This document shows positions 26,337 through 37,870 of a DNA stretch of 64,000 nt, in pieces. The notes below the pieces were generated by a model, which saw nothing but the letters and a program-made list of their open reading frames with translations, was not told where the DNA came from and searched no databases. This DNA is from Acetobacterium sp. (GTDB taxonomy: Bacteria; Bacillota; Clostridia; Eubacteriales; Eubacteriaceae): contig JAQUWM010000008.1 in NCBI GenBank assembly GCA_028692885.1, positions 1 to 64,000 on the forward strand, given 5' to 3'. Positions within the stretch are counted from its first letter, which is position 1; each line of letters opens with the position of its first letter. Both the position numbers and the translations under genes were made by a program.

Positions 26337-26509
26337 ATAAAAAACCCAGGTATCGCCATTAAAAGCCTTTACCTGGGTTTATACAAAACAATCACGAGCT
26401 GTAAAAGTTATCCATAACGCTTTTTTTAAGACAAGCCAGATCACAATGACCAGTATGTTGGCTTGCGGCACATGTTATGCTAAATGCTCCCTCATCGGTT
26501 TCAATTCAT
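26337..26509 (-). promoter_or_regulatory. Structured mntP leader with terminator, candidate manganese riboswitch
   Basis: A strong promoter ends near 26516, and mntP begins 200 bp later. The leader contains GAGGGAGCA, a long-range pairing CATAAC/GTTATG enclosing a stem AAGCCA/TGGCTT, the segment CCAACATACTGG, and finally a terminator (ACCCAGGTA...TACCTGGGT plus seven T, 26337-26380) before the gene. Promoter, folded leader, terminator and MntP is the arrangement of yybP-ykoY Mn2+ riboswitches. The conserved GGGGAGUA-like box is only partly matched (GGGAGCA), so the family call is tentative. Confidence 0.55.
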
Positions 26510-26515
26510 CTTTCT

Positions 26516-26544
26516 ATTATAATATGACCCCATGATTCTGTCAA
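26516..26544 (-). promoter_or_regulatory. Promoter of the mntP leader
   Basis: Minus strand TTGACA (26539-26544), exactly 17 bp, TATAAT (26516-26521). This is a consensus sigma-A promoter about 210 bp upstream of the mntP start codon, implying a long leader RNA. Confidence 0.9.
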
Positions 26545-26710
26545 TTTGTAATCAACGATTCACAATCACCAAAATGAGTACACTGAGTCGACCGCCCAAA
26601 TACTAGCAAAGCAGCTTAAACCAGTATTTTGATTATCGTTTCGATTAATGATTTGATCTGCTTACTATCCAATGAAGCCTCATTAAAATCCCGGCAATAG
26701 GCTGTAATCT

Positions 26711-27598
26711 CTATTTGATCGACGCACTATAAATCGATTGAATCGATTCATCTAATACCGTGTTAAATTCTTCTTCACTTTGATTAACATTGAGTCCTTC
26801 CGTTAAGGCCCTTGAGAAACTTGCAATCAGTTTAGGATTTTTTGCCAGTTTTTCATTTGCCACTTCTCTTGAATATCCGCCAGAAAGAGCTACAACTCTG
26901 ACAACCTTGGGATCCCGGATGATCTCTTCGTAAAAATTATCAACCTCTGGGATCGTAAACTTAAACATAACCTGACAGTTTTTATCCAAATTTTTCAGTT
27001 GTTCAAGAACTTCCTGTTTGAGCATTACTTCTGCTGCGGCTTTATTGGGTGTATGAATATCAACCTCTGGCTCTAAAATCGGAACAAATCCTGCCGCTGC
27101 AATGATCTTACCGACTTCAAATTGTTGATCAACGATAGCTTTTATCCCCGTTTGGTTGGCTTCTTTTATGACTGAACGCATTTTCGTTCCAAAGATATGA
27201 CGATCTTTCGCCCGCTCCAGCAATTTATCAAGGTCAGGAATGGGTTTCATTAATTGAACCCCATTCGCTAAATCCAATAGCCCCTGATCTACCTTTAGCA
27301 TTGGCACAATACCTTTTATTTCCCAAAGATAATCGGCACTGTATTTTCCATCTACTTCTAAGTCCATTGTTTTTTCAAATAGGATCGCCGCCAGTATCCG
27401 ATCTTTGCCAAACGATGGACTTTTCATAATTCTTGATCGCATTTCATGAACTTTTTGAAACATCGCTGTTTCATTTGCATAAGCATCTTCTAGAACTCCA
27501 TAAATCGCCAGCGCCTTTGGTGTGCTGCCACCGCTTTGATCAAGCGCCGCAATAAAACCATTATCATTTTTCATTCGTTCCAACTGTAACATATTCAT
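26711..27598 (-). CDS. fda: Fructose-bisphosphate aldolase, class I
   Basis: 295 residues, the usual length of the bacterial class I aldolase known from Staphylococcus (Fda). It begins [28 protein letters not shown], with the phosphate-binding DQSGGSTPK. It has [10 protein letters not shown], the Schiff-base lysine region [11 protein letters not shown], and the glycine-rich [14 protein letters not shown]. It cleaves fructose-1,6-bisphosphate to glyceraldehyde 3-phosphate and dihydroxyacetone phosphate in the cytosol without a metal cofactor. A GGAGG precedes the start. Monocistronic as far as visible. Confidence 0.93.
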   Translation of the reverse strand: MNMLQLERMKNDNGFIAALDQSGGSTPKALAIYGVLEDAYANETAMFQKVHEMRSRIMKSPSFGKDRILAAILFEKTMDLEVDGKYSADYLWEIKGIVPMLKVDQGLLDLANGVQLMKPIPDLDKLLERAKDRHIFGTKMRSVIKEANQTGIKAIVDQQFEVGKIIAAAGFVPILEPEVDIHTPNKAAAEVMLKQEVLEQLKNLDKNCQVMFKFTIPEVDNFYEEIIRDPKVVRVVALSGGYSREVANEKLAKNPKLIASFSRALTEGLNVNQSEEEFNTVLDESIQSIYSASIK

Positions 27599-27754
27599 AA
27601 AATAGGCCTCCGTTTATTACATATTTTAATTGTATCATGCCCTTTTGAAAGCTTATAAAAGCATCCTAAAGTTATTTTTTTAATATTTTTGTTGTGCCCC
27701 AGCGCATTTCGTCAATTATTTACACTTCTTGGCGCTTAGTTTTAGCCGTCACTC

Positions 27755-28267
27755 CTAGTAATTTTCTTTTCTTACTTCTTTATTATTATTGAGCTTGTTT
27801 AACAGTTTTTCTACTGCTTCCAGCGGAAAGTCCTTTGGTGGATTTTTAATCATCGATTCCAGTAAATTTCTCACTTCATCACTTTGGGGAAGCATATACC
27901 CCGATTCTCTTAACAAATCTTCCGCCATGATTCTGTTGGATTTAGAAATCACCTCAGCAAATTGCCGGGTAATTATACTATCGCTTGATCTGGCGATAGC
28001 CGCAGTAATACCTTCCTGCTGAACCTTACTTTGAGCTAAAATGCGCAACGCATTAACGACACGATCCTCCTTTGGCTGCTGCGGAGGATAGTCATCAGGC
28101 AAAAGTGAAATCGCTCCGGATGGACATGCATCGGCACATATTCTACAACCTTTTATACATTTATCTACGTCAATGATACTATTTTCAGTATCCGTTGCTC
28201 CAGTTGGACAGACATACAGGCATACACAATCTTTTGTACATAATCTAATATTTCTTACTGCCGGCAT
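27755..28267 (-). CDS. 4Fe-4S ferredoxin-like protein with extended C-terminus
   Basis: 170 residues. The first 55 hold two ferredoxin cluster motifs with variant spacing (CTKDCVCLYVCPTGA, then CIKGCRICADACPSGA); each supplies four Cys including the CP. The rest is helical and unassigned, ending in a Lys/Asn-rich segment. It starts 4 bp after the rubredoxin-type gene and shares its operon. Together they suggest an electron-transfer pair, perhaps for peroxide or oxygen reduction in an anaerobe (inferred from the neighbouring katG). Confidence 0.8.
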   Translation of the reverse strand: MPAVRNIRLCTKDCVCLYVCPTGATDTENSIIDVDKCIKGCRICADACPSGAISLLPDDYPPQQPKEDRVVNALRILAQSKVQQEGITAAIARSSDSIITRQFAEVISKSNRIMAEDLLRESGYMLPQSDEVRNLLESMIKNPPKDFPLEAVEKLLNKLNNNKEVRKENY

Positions 28268-28271
28268 CTTC

Positions 28272-28937
28272 TTAGCCCCTTCCTATCTGTGACATCTTAA
28301 AATTGGGAACCTTACATACCGGGCAAATTTCAGGCAGATCATTTCCTAAATAGACAAAGCCGCAAATATCACAAACGTAAATCTTTGTCTTTTCAAGCAT
28401 TGCGTCCCCTTCCTCTGAATATCGGTCAAGAAGGGAATTGACCATCCGGCTTACCTTTTCGCTCCATACAAGGGATCTTAATGATCCTCTATCCGCTTTT
28501 TTTGTTGCTACAGCATTTGCTTTTGAATAACCATCTTGCAAATCAGATTTTAGCAGCTTGGCGATATCAGCAAAGCTTTTTCCACTTTCTGAAACAACCT
28601 TGCTGTTGTAATAATCGGCCAACTGATAGAATAAATCCATTTCTTCCGTTAACTGTTGTTTCTCGCAACCCTTGGCAAGATTTGAACAGAGTGCACTAAG
28701 TTCACCCACCGAAAGTTCGCCTAAACTTTCCAAGTATTCTTCTTCGTCAGTTGGCGGAGCAGAAGCCGTTGCCACTTCCTTAACTTCCTCAAATACCGCC
28801 TTTGGTGCGCCACACCATGGGCACATAAACTGATCGGCAACCTGTTCCCATTTCGTTCCCGGTGCAATACCTTTTTCCGCCAATCCTGTCGCTTCATCAT
28901 AGATGAAACCACAGACTGAACATTTAAATTTCCTCAC
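28272..28937 (-). CDS. Double rubredoxin-like protein
   Basis: 221 residues. The N-terminal 50 are a true rubredoxin domain (CSVCGFIYDEATG...CPWCGAP). About 120 helical residues follow, and a second rubredoxin-like ribbon of the rubrerythrin type ends the protein (CDICGFVYLGNDLPEICPVCKVP). The middle has no clear di-iron E-x-x-H ligand set, so it is not a plain rubrerythrin. Probable electron carrier in oxidative-stress defence. First gene of a two-gene operon with the ferredoxin-like gene. Confidence 0.85.
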   Translation of the reverse strand: MRKFKCSVCGFIYDEATGLAEKGIAPGTKWEQVADQFMCPWCGAPKAVFEEVKEVATASAPPTDEEEYLESLGELSVGELSALCSNLAKGCEKQQLTEEMDLFYQLADYYNSKVVSESGKSFADIAKLLKSDLQDGYSKANAVATKKADRGSLRSLVWSEKVSRMVNSLLDRYSEEGDAMLEKTKIYVCDICGFVYLGNDLPEICPVCKVPNFKMSQIGRG

Positions 28938-29017
28938 TTGTCCACCTGCTCCTTTTTATTTTTTAAGCTATATCAATTGAATTATCGGATCTTACAAATA
29001 AAACTGACAATAACCCC

Positions 29018-29066
29018 GTGTGCGGGCGGGGGTCTGACCCCTTGGTCATCATGGATCATTCCTACG
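29018..29066. repeat. Dispersed GGGTCTGACCCC repeat, copy B
   Basis: Partner of 23651-23700 (same orientation). GTGTGCGGGCGG is followed by GGGTCTGACCCCTTG and TCATCA-GGATCA. It lies in the 295-bp gap between the rubredoxin gene start and the katG terminator, where no gene is visible. Confidence 0.6.
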
Positions 29067-29116
29067 TTACACTATTTAGTGCAACTTATCTATTCTTTGC
29101 TCAGTGTCTTTAAATT

Positions 29117-29142
29117 GAAAGAGGCAACCTAATTGCCTCTTT
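29117..29142 (-). terminator. Terminator downstream of katG
   Basis: AAAGAGGCAA and TTGCCTCTTT form a perfect stem with a 5-base loop, about 90 bp past the katG stop. T-rich on both sides. Confidence 0.75.
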
Positions 29143-29232
29143 CCGATAAACGCTATCCGCTTTAAATAATCAACACTTCCTCGCTTTTATCTCAAAATAC
29201 AATTCCTTTATTTTAGCGCTTCTCTTTCTTAT

Positions 29233-31873
<2,641 letters not shown>

Positions 31874-32083
31874 TCAGGAGTTCTGTTTTTTCATTTTTTC
31901 TTTCATTTCCGCAACCGTTTCACCAGCAAAGCCCAGACTTTCATCTTCAAATTCTCTAATTGTGACAACAAAAAACTTACTTGGAACCTTGGTTACTTCT
32001 GAAGCAACCTCAGTAAATTTGTGAATCAATTCTCGTTTTTGCTCTTTTGTTAATTTTCCGCCTTCTAATGTTATAATTGGCAT
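31874..32083 (-). CDS. 4-oxalocrotonate tautomerase family protein
   Basis: 69 residues starting M-P-I-I, so the catalytic Pro becomes N-terminal after Met removal. GGKLTKEQKRELIHKFTEVAS and VVTIREFED match the tautomerase fold. Members catalyse keto-enol tautomerisation with Pro-1 as base and usually form hexamers. The physiological substrate is unknown in most Firmicutes. AAGGAG precedes the ATG. Monocistronic. Confidence 0.9.
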   Translation of the reverse strand: MPIITLEGGKLTKEQKRELIHKFTEVASEVTKVPSKFFVVTIREFEDESLGFAGETVAEMKEKMKKQNS

Positions 32084-32108
32084 CTCATCATCTCCTTCTT
32101 TTTTTCAT

Positions 32109-32440
32109 TCACATTTTTAATCGCTTATTATTTGCATGAACCACATAAAACCTATCAAATCCCATCAAACCAAGACTTTCTAGGCATTCCTGATTTTCAC
32201 CCATTGGGTAAAAACAAAAATCTGAAAAGAACACCCATTTATGTTCAATTCTAGACTGATCAGATGGATTGTTTTGAGTTATCATAGCGGCATGCACCTT
32301 TCCGGCCTAATTTTTGTTTGGTTTGCCTTTTCTTTATAATCAGTACACCCGGTGCATTTTTGCTGTCAAATTCTATTTTCAGACCTTTCTAGATGGCTTT
32401 GTTTAATAACTCTGCGATATTTTTCAGTTCGGCAGGTTAA
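32109..32440 (-). pseudogene. Degenerate gene of unknown family
   Basis: On the minus strand one frame reads ELKNIAELLNKAI, a TAG, then KGLKIEFDSKNAPGVLIIKK and on to a TGA. A second frame continues as RIEHKWVFFSDFCF...FDRFYVVHANNKRLKM (the 62-codon track ORF), ending at 32109. The composition and the smooth hand-over between frames suggest an old coding region broken by a nonsense codon and a frameshift. I do not recognise the family. Confidence 0.45.
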
Positions 32441-32459
32441 ACAAACATTCTAGATTAAA

Positions 32460-32855
32460 CTATTTTGTTTTGAGAATATCGCGAATTTCTTCAAGCAAAA
32501 GCTCTTCTTTACTCGGCACTTCAGTAACAATCACTACCTCAGGCTCTTTTTTCCTTCTAAATGTAAACAGTTTAATAATCATAAAAATAGAAACTGCAAT
32601 AATTAAAAAATCAACCATTGATTGAATAAATGCGCCATAGCGAATGGCTACTTCAACAACCTCTCCACTTGCAGGGATAATGATCAGTTTCAAATCTTCA
32701 AAATTAACCCCACCTAATAGAATCCCAATTATTGGCATTAAAATATCATCAACCAATGAAGTAACTATTTTCCCAAACGCTGCGCCGATGATAACGGCTA
32801 CAGCAAGATCCATAACATTACCTTTTAAAGCAAATTCTTTAAATTCTTTTAGCAT
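32460..32855 (-). CDS. mscL: Large-conductance mechanosensitive channel
   Basis: 131 residues. N-terminal FKEFALKGNVMDLAVAVIIGAAFGKIVTSLVDDILMP is the MscL S1-TM1 signature. TM2 (AFIQSMVDFLIIAVSIFMIIKLF) is followed by the basic turn RRKK and the C-terminal helix EELLLEEIRDILK. It forms a pentameric pore in the cytoplasmic membrane and opens on hypo-osmotic shock. AGGAGG lies six bases before the ATG. Single gene. Confidence 0.97.
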   Translation of the reverse strand: MLKEFKEFALKGNVMDLAVAVIIGAAFGKIVTSLVDDILMPIIGILLGGVNFEDLKLIIIPASGEVVEVAIRYGAFIQSMVDFLIIAVSIFMIIKLFTFRRKKEPEVVIVTEVPSKEELLLEEIRDILKTK

Positions 32856-32983
32856 ATAAAACCTCCTGTTTTAATGTGTCTTCACTATTTTTCAGTCCGA
32901 CAGCGCCACTACACCACCTAATCATTCTTATTATATAGTATTTAAAAACTTATTTCTATCTTTTTTGAACCCGTCATAACTCG

Positions 32984-33014
32984 GGCGTGACAAACGAAAC
33001 GCCCCTTTGACAGC
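32984..33014. repeat. TGACAAACGAA...CCCCTTTG hairpin repeat, copy 1
   Basis: GGCGTGACAAACGAAACGCCCCTTTGAC here and GGCATGACAAACGAATCACCCCTTTGTC at 59021-59048 are near-identical, including the would-be loop. The stem TGACAAA/TTTG(A)CA is less regular in this copy. Conservation of the loop suggests a dispersed repeat, not a chance terminator. Confidence 0.5.
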
Positions 33015-33087
33015 CTGTCAGGGATCAGCTCTATCGGGGGGGTGGCCAGAATTATTACGAAATCAATATCGACTAGCTTCGTAAATA

Positions 33088-33125
33088 TAAACGTCACAGA
33101 TTTATGTAAACCTGTGACGTTTATA
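33088..33125 (-). terminator. Terminator after the alkaline phosphatase gene
   Basis: ATAAACGTCACAG and CTGTGACGTTTAT, perfect 13-bp arms, 12-base loop, about 65 bp past the phosphatase stop codon. Confidence 0.7.
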
Positions 33126-33191
33126 AGATGTGTGTTTTATTTACTGCGATGATTCGATCAACAATGTCTGGTTATCCTTCAGATTTCCACT

Positions 33192-35027
33192 CTAATTAAT
33201 CAAGTTTCGGATCGCCAGAGCTATTTCTGAGTTATCCAGATAAGCACCCTTTAATGGATCGGAACCATTAGCATAGCTCTTTAATAACTCCGCTCCAGCT
33301 CCTTTGGCAAAGAAAGGAACCAGTTGGTTGGTATGATCTTTGCTGTTCCAGGCCATGGTGGGCATCACGCCTTTACCATTATTCACAACCTCGTCATATA
33401 CACCAGCGGTACCAGTAAGATATCCGGTTTCATGATCGCCAGTGACAATAACCAGTGTTTCTGACCAGTTGCTATTGGTTTCAACCCAGTCACAGACGGC
33501 TTCGACGGAGTTGTTAAAATCAATTTCTTCCTCAATCATGCGTCCACTTGAATTGCCATGGCCGGCCCAATCAATGGCTCCACCTTCAACCATCAGAAAG
33601 AAGCCTTCTTCGTTGTTGTCCAAAACATTCAGTGCACCCTTTGTCATCACGTCCAGGGTTGGCACATTATCATTAACTGCGACGGCAAACGGTTCCGCCG
33701 CCAAATCGCCAGATCGATTGTACTGAAGGGTTTCATACACTTCCGGTACCCCAATGACTCGCTCTGGTGTATTTCCCATCTGGAGCGTTTCAAAGGCTTC
33801 TTTTGTCTGAATCAGATTCCAGTTTTCAATTACGCCATCCCCATCGGTATCATTTCCCAGATTTCCGGCAACCAGATTATCCCAGGTATCTTTTCCGCCG
33901 ACATATTTATAATTTTTGTCTTCAACCGTTGTTTGACGTTCGCCATTGTTGTCATACAGCGGATGTCCGGCCCCCATAATGACATCGGTTTTACTATCAT
34001 TAATCATTTCGTTAGCAATTTCGCTGTAATTTTGTCGGCTGGCGTTATGAGCGATAAAACTAGCTGGGGTGGCATGACTGAACTCAACCGAACTGATGAC
34101 CCCAGTGGACTTATTTAGAGCTTTAAAATCTTCGCTGATATTAACCAGATTCTGTTCGCTTTCGTCAACACCAATGGCCGCATTATAGGTTTTAGTTCCC
34201 GATGCCATTGCCGTTCCAGCTGAGGCTGAATCAGTCGGATATTTGGTAGCTGTATCAAAGCTATTCCAGAAAGTTTGCGGATTATAAATACTAACCAAAT
34301 CATCCTCGGCACCCAACTCATTGTGTGAATAGGTGCTCATATACACGTTGGTCGGAAATTGTTCGTAAATCTGAGCTACCGCTTTTCCCTCGGTATAATA
34401 ATTCGTCGCCAGGATCTGGTTGTCTCCGCAACCATCTGAGATCATTAAGATCACATTTTTAATCGATCCGGTATTAACCGGCGCCGGTGATCCCTTCGGC
34501 AAAACCACAACCTTGATCCCTTCCAGACGATAGCCTTTGCCTTCTGTCCCAGACAGTTCTCCATTCTTAACCCAGTTCATCCAGCCGGTATTTTCAACAT
34601 GAACCTGATAATAAATATCATAGTTACTGGCTTCGGTTCCGGTCAGTTTGATGCGGATGGCTTCCAGTCTTAGTGACTCACCTTCGGTTCCACTGGTAGT
34701 CCCATCTGTGACCCAGTCCTGCCATCCCTCATTTTGTACGTGGGTCTGATAGCTAATCCCCAGATTCTTGATGTCGCTAATTTTGAGTTTAATGCCTTCC
34801 AGACGCAAAGATTTTCCGGTGGTACCACTAAGTGATTCTTTTGATTTCCAATCCTGCCAGCCCACATTTTGAATCTGCGTCTGATAACTGCAATTCCCTT
34901 CAAATACCAGCGACCCGCCACTTGCGTTGCCCGTCACTTCTTCGGCCAACACCCCGGTGGACATCTGCATCCCCAACATTGCGGCAATTGATAAAACTGC
35001 CATTCCCCGCTTAACTGTTTTTTTCAT
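33192..35027 (-). CDS. Secreted alkaline phosphatase with three ChW repeats
   Basis: 611 residues. The signal peptide (MKKTVKRGMAVLSIAAMLGMQ...LAEE) precedes three clostridial hydrophobic-W repeats of about 46 residues: YQTQIQNVGWQDWKS, YQTHVQNEGWQDWVT and YQVHVENTGWMNWVK, each ending in SL/Y-RLEGIK-like. The PhoA-type catalytic domain has metal ligand ISDGCGDN, nucleophile Ser in TDSASAGTAMASG, WAGHGN, and VTGDHETGYLTG. It hydrolyses phosphate esters outside the cell. The ChW repeats probably tether it to the wall. The ATG at 35027 has AAGGAG upstream; the track start adds non-signal sequence. PhoP-like boxes lie upstream (35234-35259). Confidence 0.92.
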   Translation of the reverse strand: MKKTVKRGMAVLSIAAMLGMQMSTGVLAEEVTGNASGGSLVFEGNCSYQTQIQNVGWQDWKSKESLSGTTGKSLRLEGIKLKISDIKNLGISYQTHVQNEGWQDWVTDGTTSGTEGESLRLEAIRIKLTGTEASNYDIYYQVHVENTGWMNWVKNGELSGTEGKGYRLEGIKVVVLPKGSPAPVNTGSIKNVILMISDGCGDNQILATNYYTEGKAVAQIYEQFPTNVYMSTYSHNELGAEDDLVSIYNPQTFWNSFDTATKYPTDSASAGTAMASGTKTYNAAIGVDESEQNLVNISEDFKALNKSTGVISSVEFSHATPASFIAHNASRQNYSEIANEMINDSKTDVIMGAGHPLYDNNGERQTTVEDKNYKYVGGKDTWDNLVAGNLGNDTDGDGVIENWNLIQTKEAFETLQMGNTPERVIGVPEVYETLQYNRSGDLAAEPFAVAVNDNVPTLDVMTKGALNVLDNNEEGFFLMVEGGAIDWAGHGNSSGRMIEEEIDFNNSVEAVCDWVETNSNWSETLVIVTGDHETGYLTGTAGVYDEVVNNGKGVMPTMAWNSKDHTNQLVPFFAKGAGAELLKSYANGSDPLKGAYLDNSEIALAIRNLIN

Positions 35028-35577
35028 AACTCTCCTTTTCACCATTGTTTTTTGCCATTTGCGATAACCCTGACCCTTTGCCCTCACTGGGTCTTACTTA
35101 ATAATCTATATAAATTCTCGATCCTGCCAATCACATCTATAAATGGCTAAACAGCGATGCGATAAGGCCGGATGAAAATTAATGATAATTGTCCCTTTAA
35201 AACAAAGTATATCCCATCAACTAAAAGCTTAATTGTTAACTTTGTAAAAAGAAGGTTAATATCCTGGTTTTTCCCATGCGTCGATACAAAACGTTTCCGC
35301 TAATACAGATATTAGTTGAGCTTACATTATCCTTCTGAAAACTTGTACAGATCACCGGTATAATCCCTTGTCACTCCCTGTCTAACCTTATATAATGTTG
35401 TCTGTAATCATAAAATTCAAACGACATTATCCTGATTGCTGCATAATCTACAAATGGGATAGCACGCAAATAACCACCTCAACTTCTCGCATAATAAAAG
35501 CTAACTCGCTAATTTAGGCATGAAAAGAGAGGACAGATAATCTTGAAACTGTATAATATTAATAAGGAGCTGAACAA
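35028..35577. other. Intergenic region between phosphatase and AraC genes
   Basis: 550 bases between divergent genes. It must carry both promoters. The visible element is the group of TTAACA/TTTACA boxes at 35234-35259. No ORF with a ribosome site was seen. Confidence 0.5.
35234..35259 (-). promoter_or_regulatory. Possible PhoP boxes of the alkaline phosphatase gene
   Basis: Minus strand: TTAACC, then TTTACA 11 bp later, then TTAACA 9 bp further. The B. subtilis PhoP box is TT(A/C/T)ACA repeated with about 11-bp periodicity. The boxes lie about 210 bp upstream of the phosphatase start. Suggestive only. Confidence 0.35.
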
Positions 35578-36426
35578 ATGGAGTGGATTGCAAGACTGAA
35601 TAGCGCTATAAATTATATTGAGGAGAATATTACTGAGGAACTTGACTATGAGCAAATCGCGACCATTGCTTGTTGCTCAACCTATCATTTTCAACGGATG
35701 TTTGCCTATATGGCAAATGTGCCTCTATCGGAATATATCCGCCGCCGGCGAATGACACTGGCAGCCGTTGATCTTCAGGGTAGCGAAGAAAAAATCATTG
35801 ATGTGGCTTTGAAATATGGCTATACTTCTCCGACCGCATTTAACCGAGCGTTTAAAAACATTCACGGCGTTGCCCCTTCGCATGTTAAAGAAGGGGGCGT
35901 TGAGCTCTGTGCCTATCCGCCCATCAGCTTCAAAATTACAATTAAAGGAGTTACGGAAATGAATTACAGAATTGAACCAAAACCAGCTTTTCGAATTGTT
36001 GGCACGGGACAGCCCTTGCACAAGGAAATTGAAAAAAACTTTGAAATTGTGCCGCAAATGTGGCAACAGGCGACCACCGATGGAACGATTCCGAAATTGG
36101 CGGCGCTGATGGATCAACAGCCAATGGGTTTACTGGGGGTCAGTGTCTGCAATGACAGCGAGGACTGGAAGTATTTTATTGCGGTTGCCAGTACCAAGGA
36201 CATCGATGACAGTTTAACGGAATATACGGTTCCTGCTGCCACATGGGCGATCTTCGCTGGCAGTGGAACAAACCTGTCCATTCAAGAATTAGAACAACGG
36301 ATTGTCACCGAGTGGCTCCCAACCTCAGGGTATGAATACGGCAATGCCCCGGACATTGAAGTTTATATCAATGCCGATCCCGAAAATGCCCAATATGAAG
36401 TTTGGATCCCGGTTATTAAAAAATAA
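35578..36426 (+). CDS. AraC-family regulator with GyrI-like effector domain
   Basis: 282 residues. N-terminal AraC double HTH (INYIEENITEELDYEQIATIACCSTYHFQRMFAYM and VALKYGYTSPTAFNRAFKNIHGVAPS), residues 1-105, then a GyrI/SOUL-like effector domain from about 125 (YRIEPKPAFRIVGTG to IEVYINADPENAQYEVWIPV). This Rob/BmrR-like layout senses small hydrophobic compounds or antibiotics and activates efflux or detoxification genes. GGAG eight bases before the ATG. No obvious target is adjacent on the same strand. Confidence 0.9.
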   Translation: MEWIARLNSAINYIEENITEELDYEQIATIACCSTYHFQRMFAYMANVPLSEYIRRRRMTLAAVDLQGSEEKIIDVALKYGYTSPTAFNRAFKNIHGVAPSHVKEGGVELCAYPPISFKITIKGVTEMNYRIEPKPAFRIVGTGQPLHKEIEKNFEIVPQMWQQATTDGTIPKLAALMDQQPMGLLGVSVCNDSEDWKYFIAVASTKDIDDSLTEYTVPAATWAIFAGSGTNLSIQELEQRIVTEWLPTSGYEYGNAPDIEVYINADPENAQYEVWIPVIKK

Positions 36427-36557
36427 CCAAATGTGATGCAAATCGCTGCTAAACCATTTGGCTACCCTTCTGGAACATTGGCACTGCCATAGCAGAAGGA
36501 TGGCTCACTATTTCGCTGTGGATAAGACCATGGTTTATGACTTTGCTCGCATAATAT

Positions 36558-37124
36558 TCAAACCCTCAACTCACCACGAAAACCTCTGACCCCATAGTAA
36601 GAAGGAGCGCTGTTGTGATAGATGAAAACGTGGTCGTAACGACGATCGCCAAAGAGCGCCCCGCCAAGTTTTCTGATCTCAGGAGGTGTTTTTACCCAGC
36701 TTGACGTTTTGGTATCAAAGCTCCCCAGTTTCTGCAATTCCCGGTATTGTTCTTCAGTTAAAAGCTCAATGTCCATGGCAGTTGCCATATCAATGGCACT
36801 ATTCTCCGGTTTATGTTCTTTCCGTGAATCCAACCCTTCACGATCGTAACAAACATTTCTACGGCCTTTGGGACTTTCTGCCGAGCAATCATAAAAAATG
36901 TATTCCTTCGTATCCTGATCATAGCCAACTACATCCGGTTCACCGCCGGTTTTTTCCATTTCATTGAGTGACCATAATTTTTCTGGCTTAATTTCCAGGT
37001 TTGTCTGAATCTCAATCCAGGTTAAACCCTGATGACGGTTCATATTTTTCTCGAAACGGGCGCTCAAAAGGCTGAGTAGCTCTTCACGCTGTTGCGAGGG
37101 CAATTCCCTTTTTATATTTTTCAT
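36558..37124 (-). CDS. DUF4256 family protein
   Basis: 188 residues. The sequence matches the DUF4256 pattern: LLSLLSARFEKNMNRHQGLTW near the start, GGEPDVVGYDQDTKEYIFYDCSAESPKGRRNVCYDREGL in the middle and ALFGDRRYDHVFIYHNSAPSYYGVRGFRGEL at the end. Cytosolic, function unknown. The ATG at 37124 has GGAGG seven bases upstream. Often found next to DUF4180 or AraC/GyrI genes in Firmicutes, as here. Confidence 0.85.
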   Translation of the reverse strand: MKNIKRELPSQQREELLSLLSARFEKNMNRHQGLTWIEIQTNLEIKPEKLWSLNEMEKTGGEPDVVGYDQDTKEYIFYDCSAESPKGRRNVCYDREGLDSRKEHKPENSAIDMATAMDIELLTEEQYRELQKLGSFDTKTSSWVKTPPEIRKLGGALFGDRRYDHVFIYHNSAPSYYGVRGFRGELRV

Positions 37125-37278
37125 CACGAAACCTCCTTGAAATTACCAAAATTTTCTATTGAAATGCCACGTTGACATTTAGTTTTTACTGTACCGCTAG
37201 CTATGTCTGCATATTAAATTGATTAAAATGGATTTTTTCATACTACAATCATGATCGCTTTTTACGACGAATATTACT

Positions 37279-37638
37279 TTACCCAAGTTTCCTCAGCGCT
37301 TCTTCCACATCTGATACAAAATACAGATGTTTGCCCTGATTGGATTCATAAATAAAATCATGGAGTGCCTTGCTTGTATACTCCGAAAAATCACCAATGA
37401 TTGCCAGTCGGATGCTGTAATTTACATATTTCTGGATAATTTCACCGGCAAGCCGGGTTTTTAAATCAAAGAAATCTTCTGTTAATGCCTCTTTATCTAT
37501 AATGATCGCATCACATTCGGTTTCATAGCGAACCGTTGCCATTAAGTCCAGTGCGGACTGAACATCGGTCAGGATCGGTGTGCTTGTATGCACATAGGCA
37601 ATGTTCTGGCCGTTGTTGTTTAGTGTTTCTATTTGCAT
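37279..37638 (-). CDS. DUF4180 family protein
   Basis: 119 residues with an alpha/beta pattern. IAYVHTSTPILTDVQSALDLMATVRYE, IIIDKEALTEDFFDLKTRLAGEIIQKYVNY and RLAIIGDFSEYTSKALHDFIYESNQG match DUF4180, a STAS-like fold. Function unknown. GGAGG-like site before the ATG. Lies 155 bp upstream of the DUF4256 gene on the same strand, with a possible shared promoter region. Confidence 0.82.
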   Translation of the reverse strand: MQIETLNNNGQNIAYVHTSTPILTDVQSALDLMATVRYETECDAIIIDKEALTEDFFDLKTRLAGEIIQKYVNYSIRLAIIGDFSEYTSKALHDFIYESNQGKHLYFVSDVEEALRKLG

Positions 37639-37870
37639 ATTTTCCTCCGTTTTTTTAAATTTCGTTTGGCATAGACGTTTGTCTTTAGGTTATGTTAATG
37701 TAAATTTTGATGGTAATCAATGGCATGGTGATTTCATTCTTACGTTTTAATTCGTATCGTTACCTTTGCTATTTTTTTAATTCAACCGAACGTAACATGG
37801 AGCTGTTGTACCAAGATGACCTTTACGCCCGCTGCACCGCCTTCAACAGATTAGACCCGCCTGACTAAGA

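Noticed and set aside
33558-34118. 186-codon plus-strand ORF
   Set aside because: Antisense shadow of the alkaline phosphatase gene.
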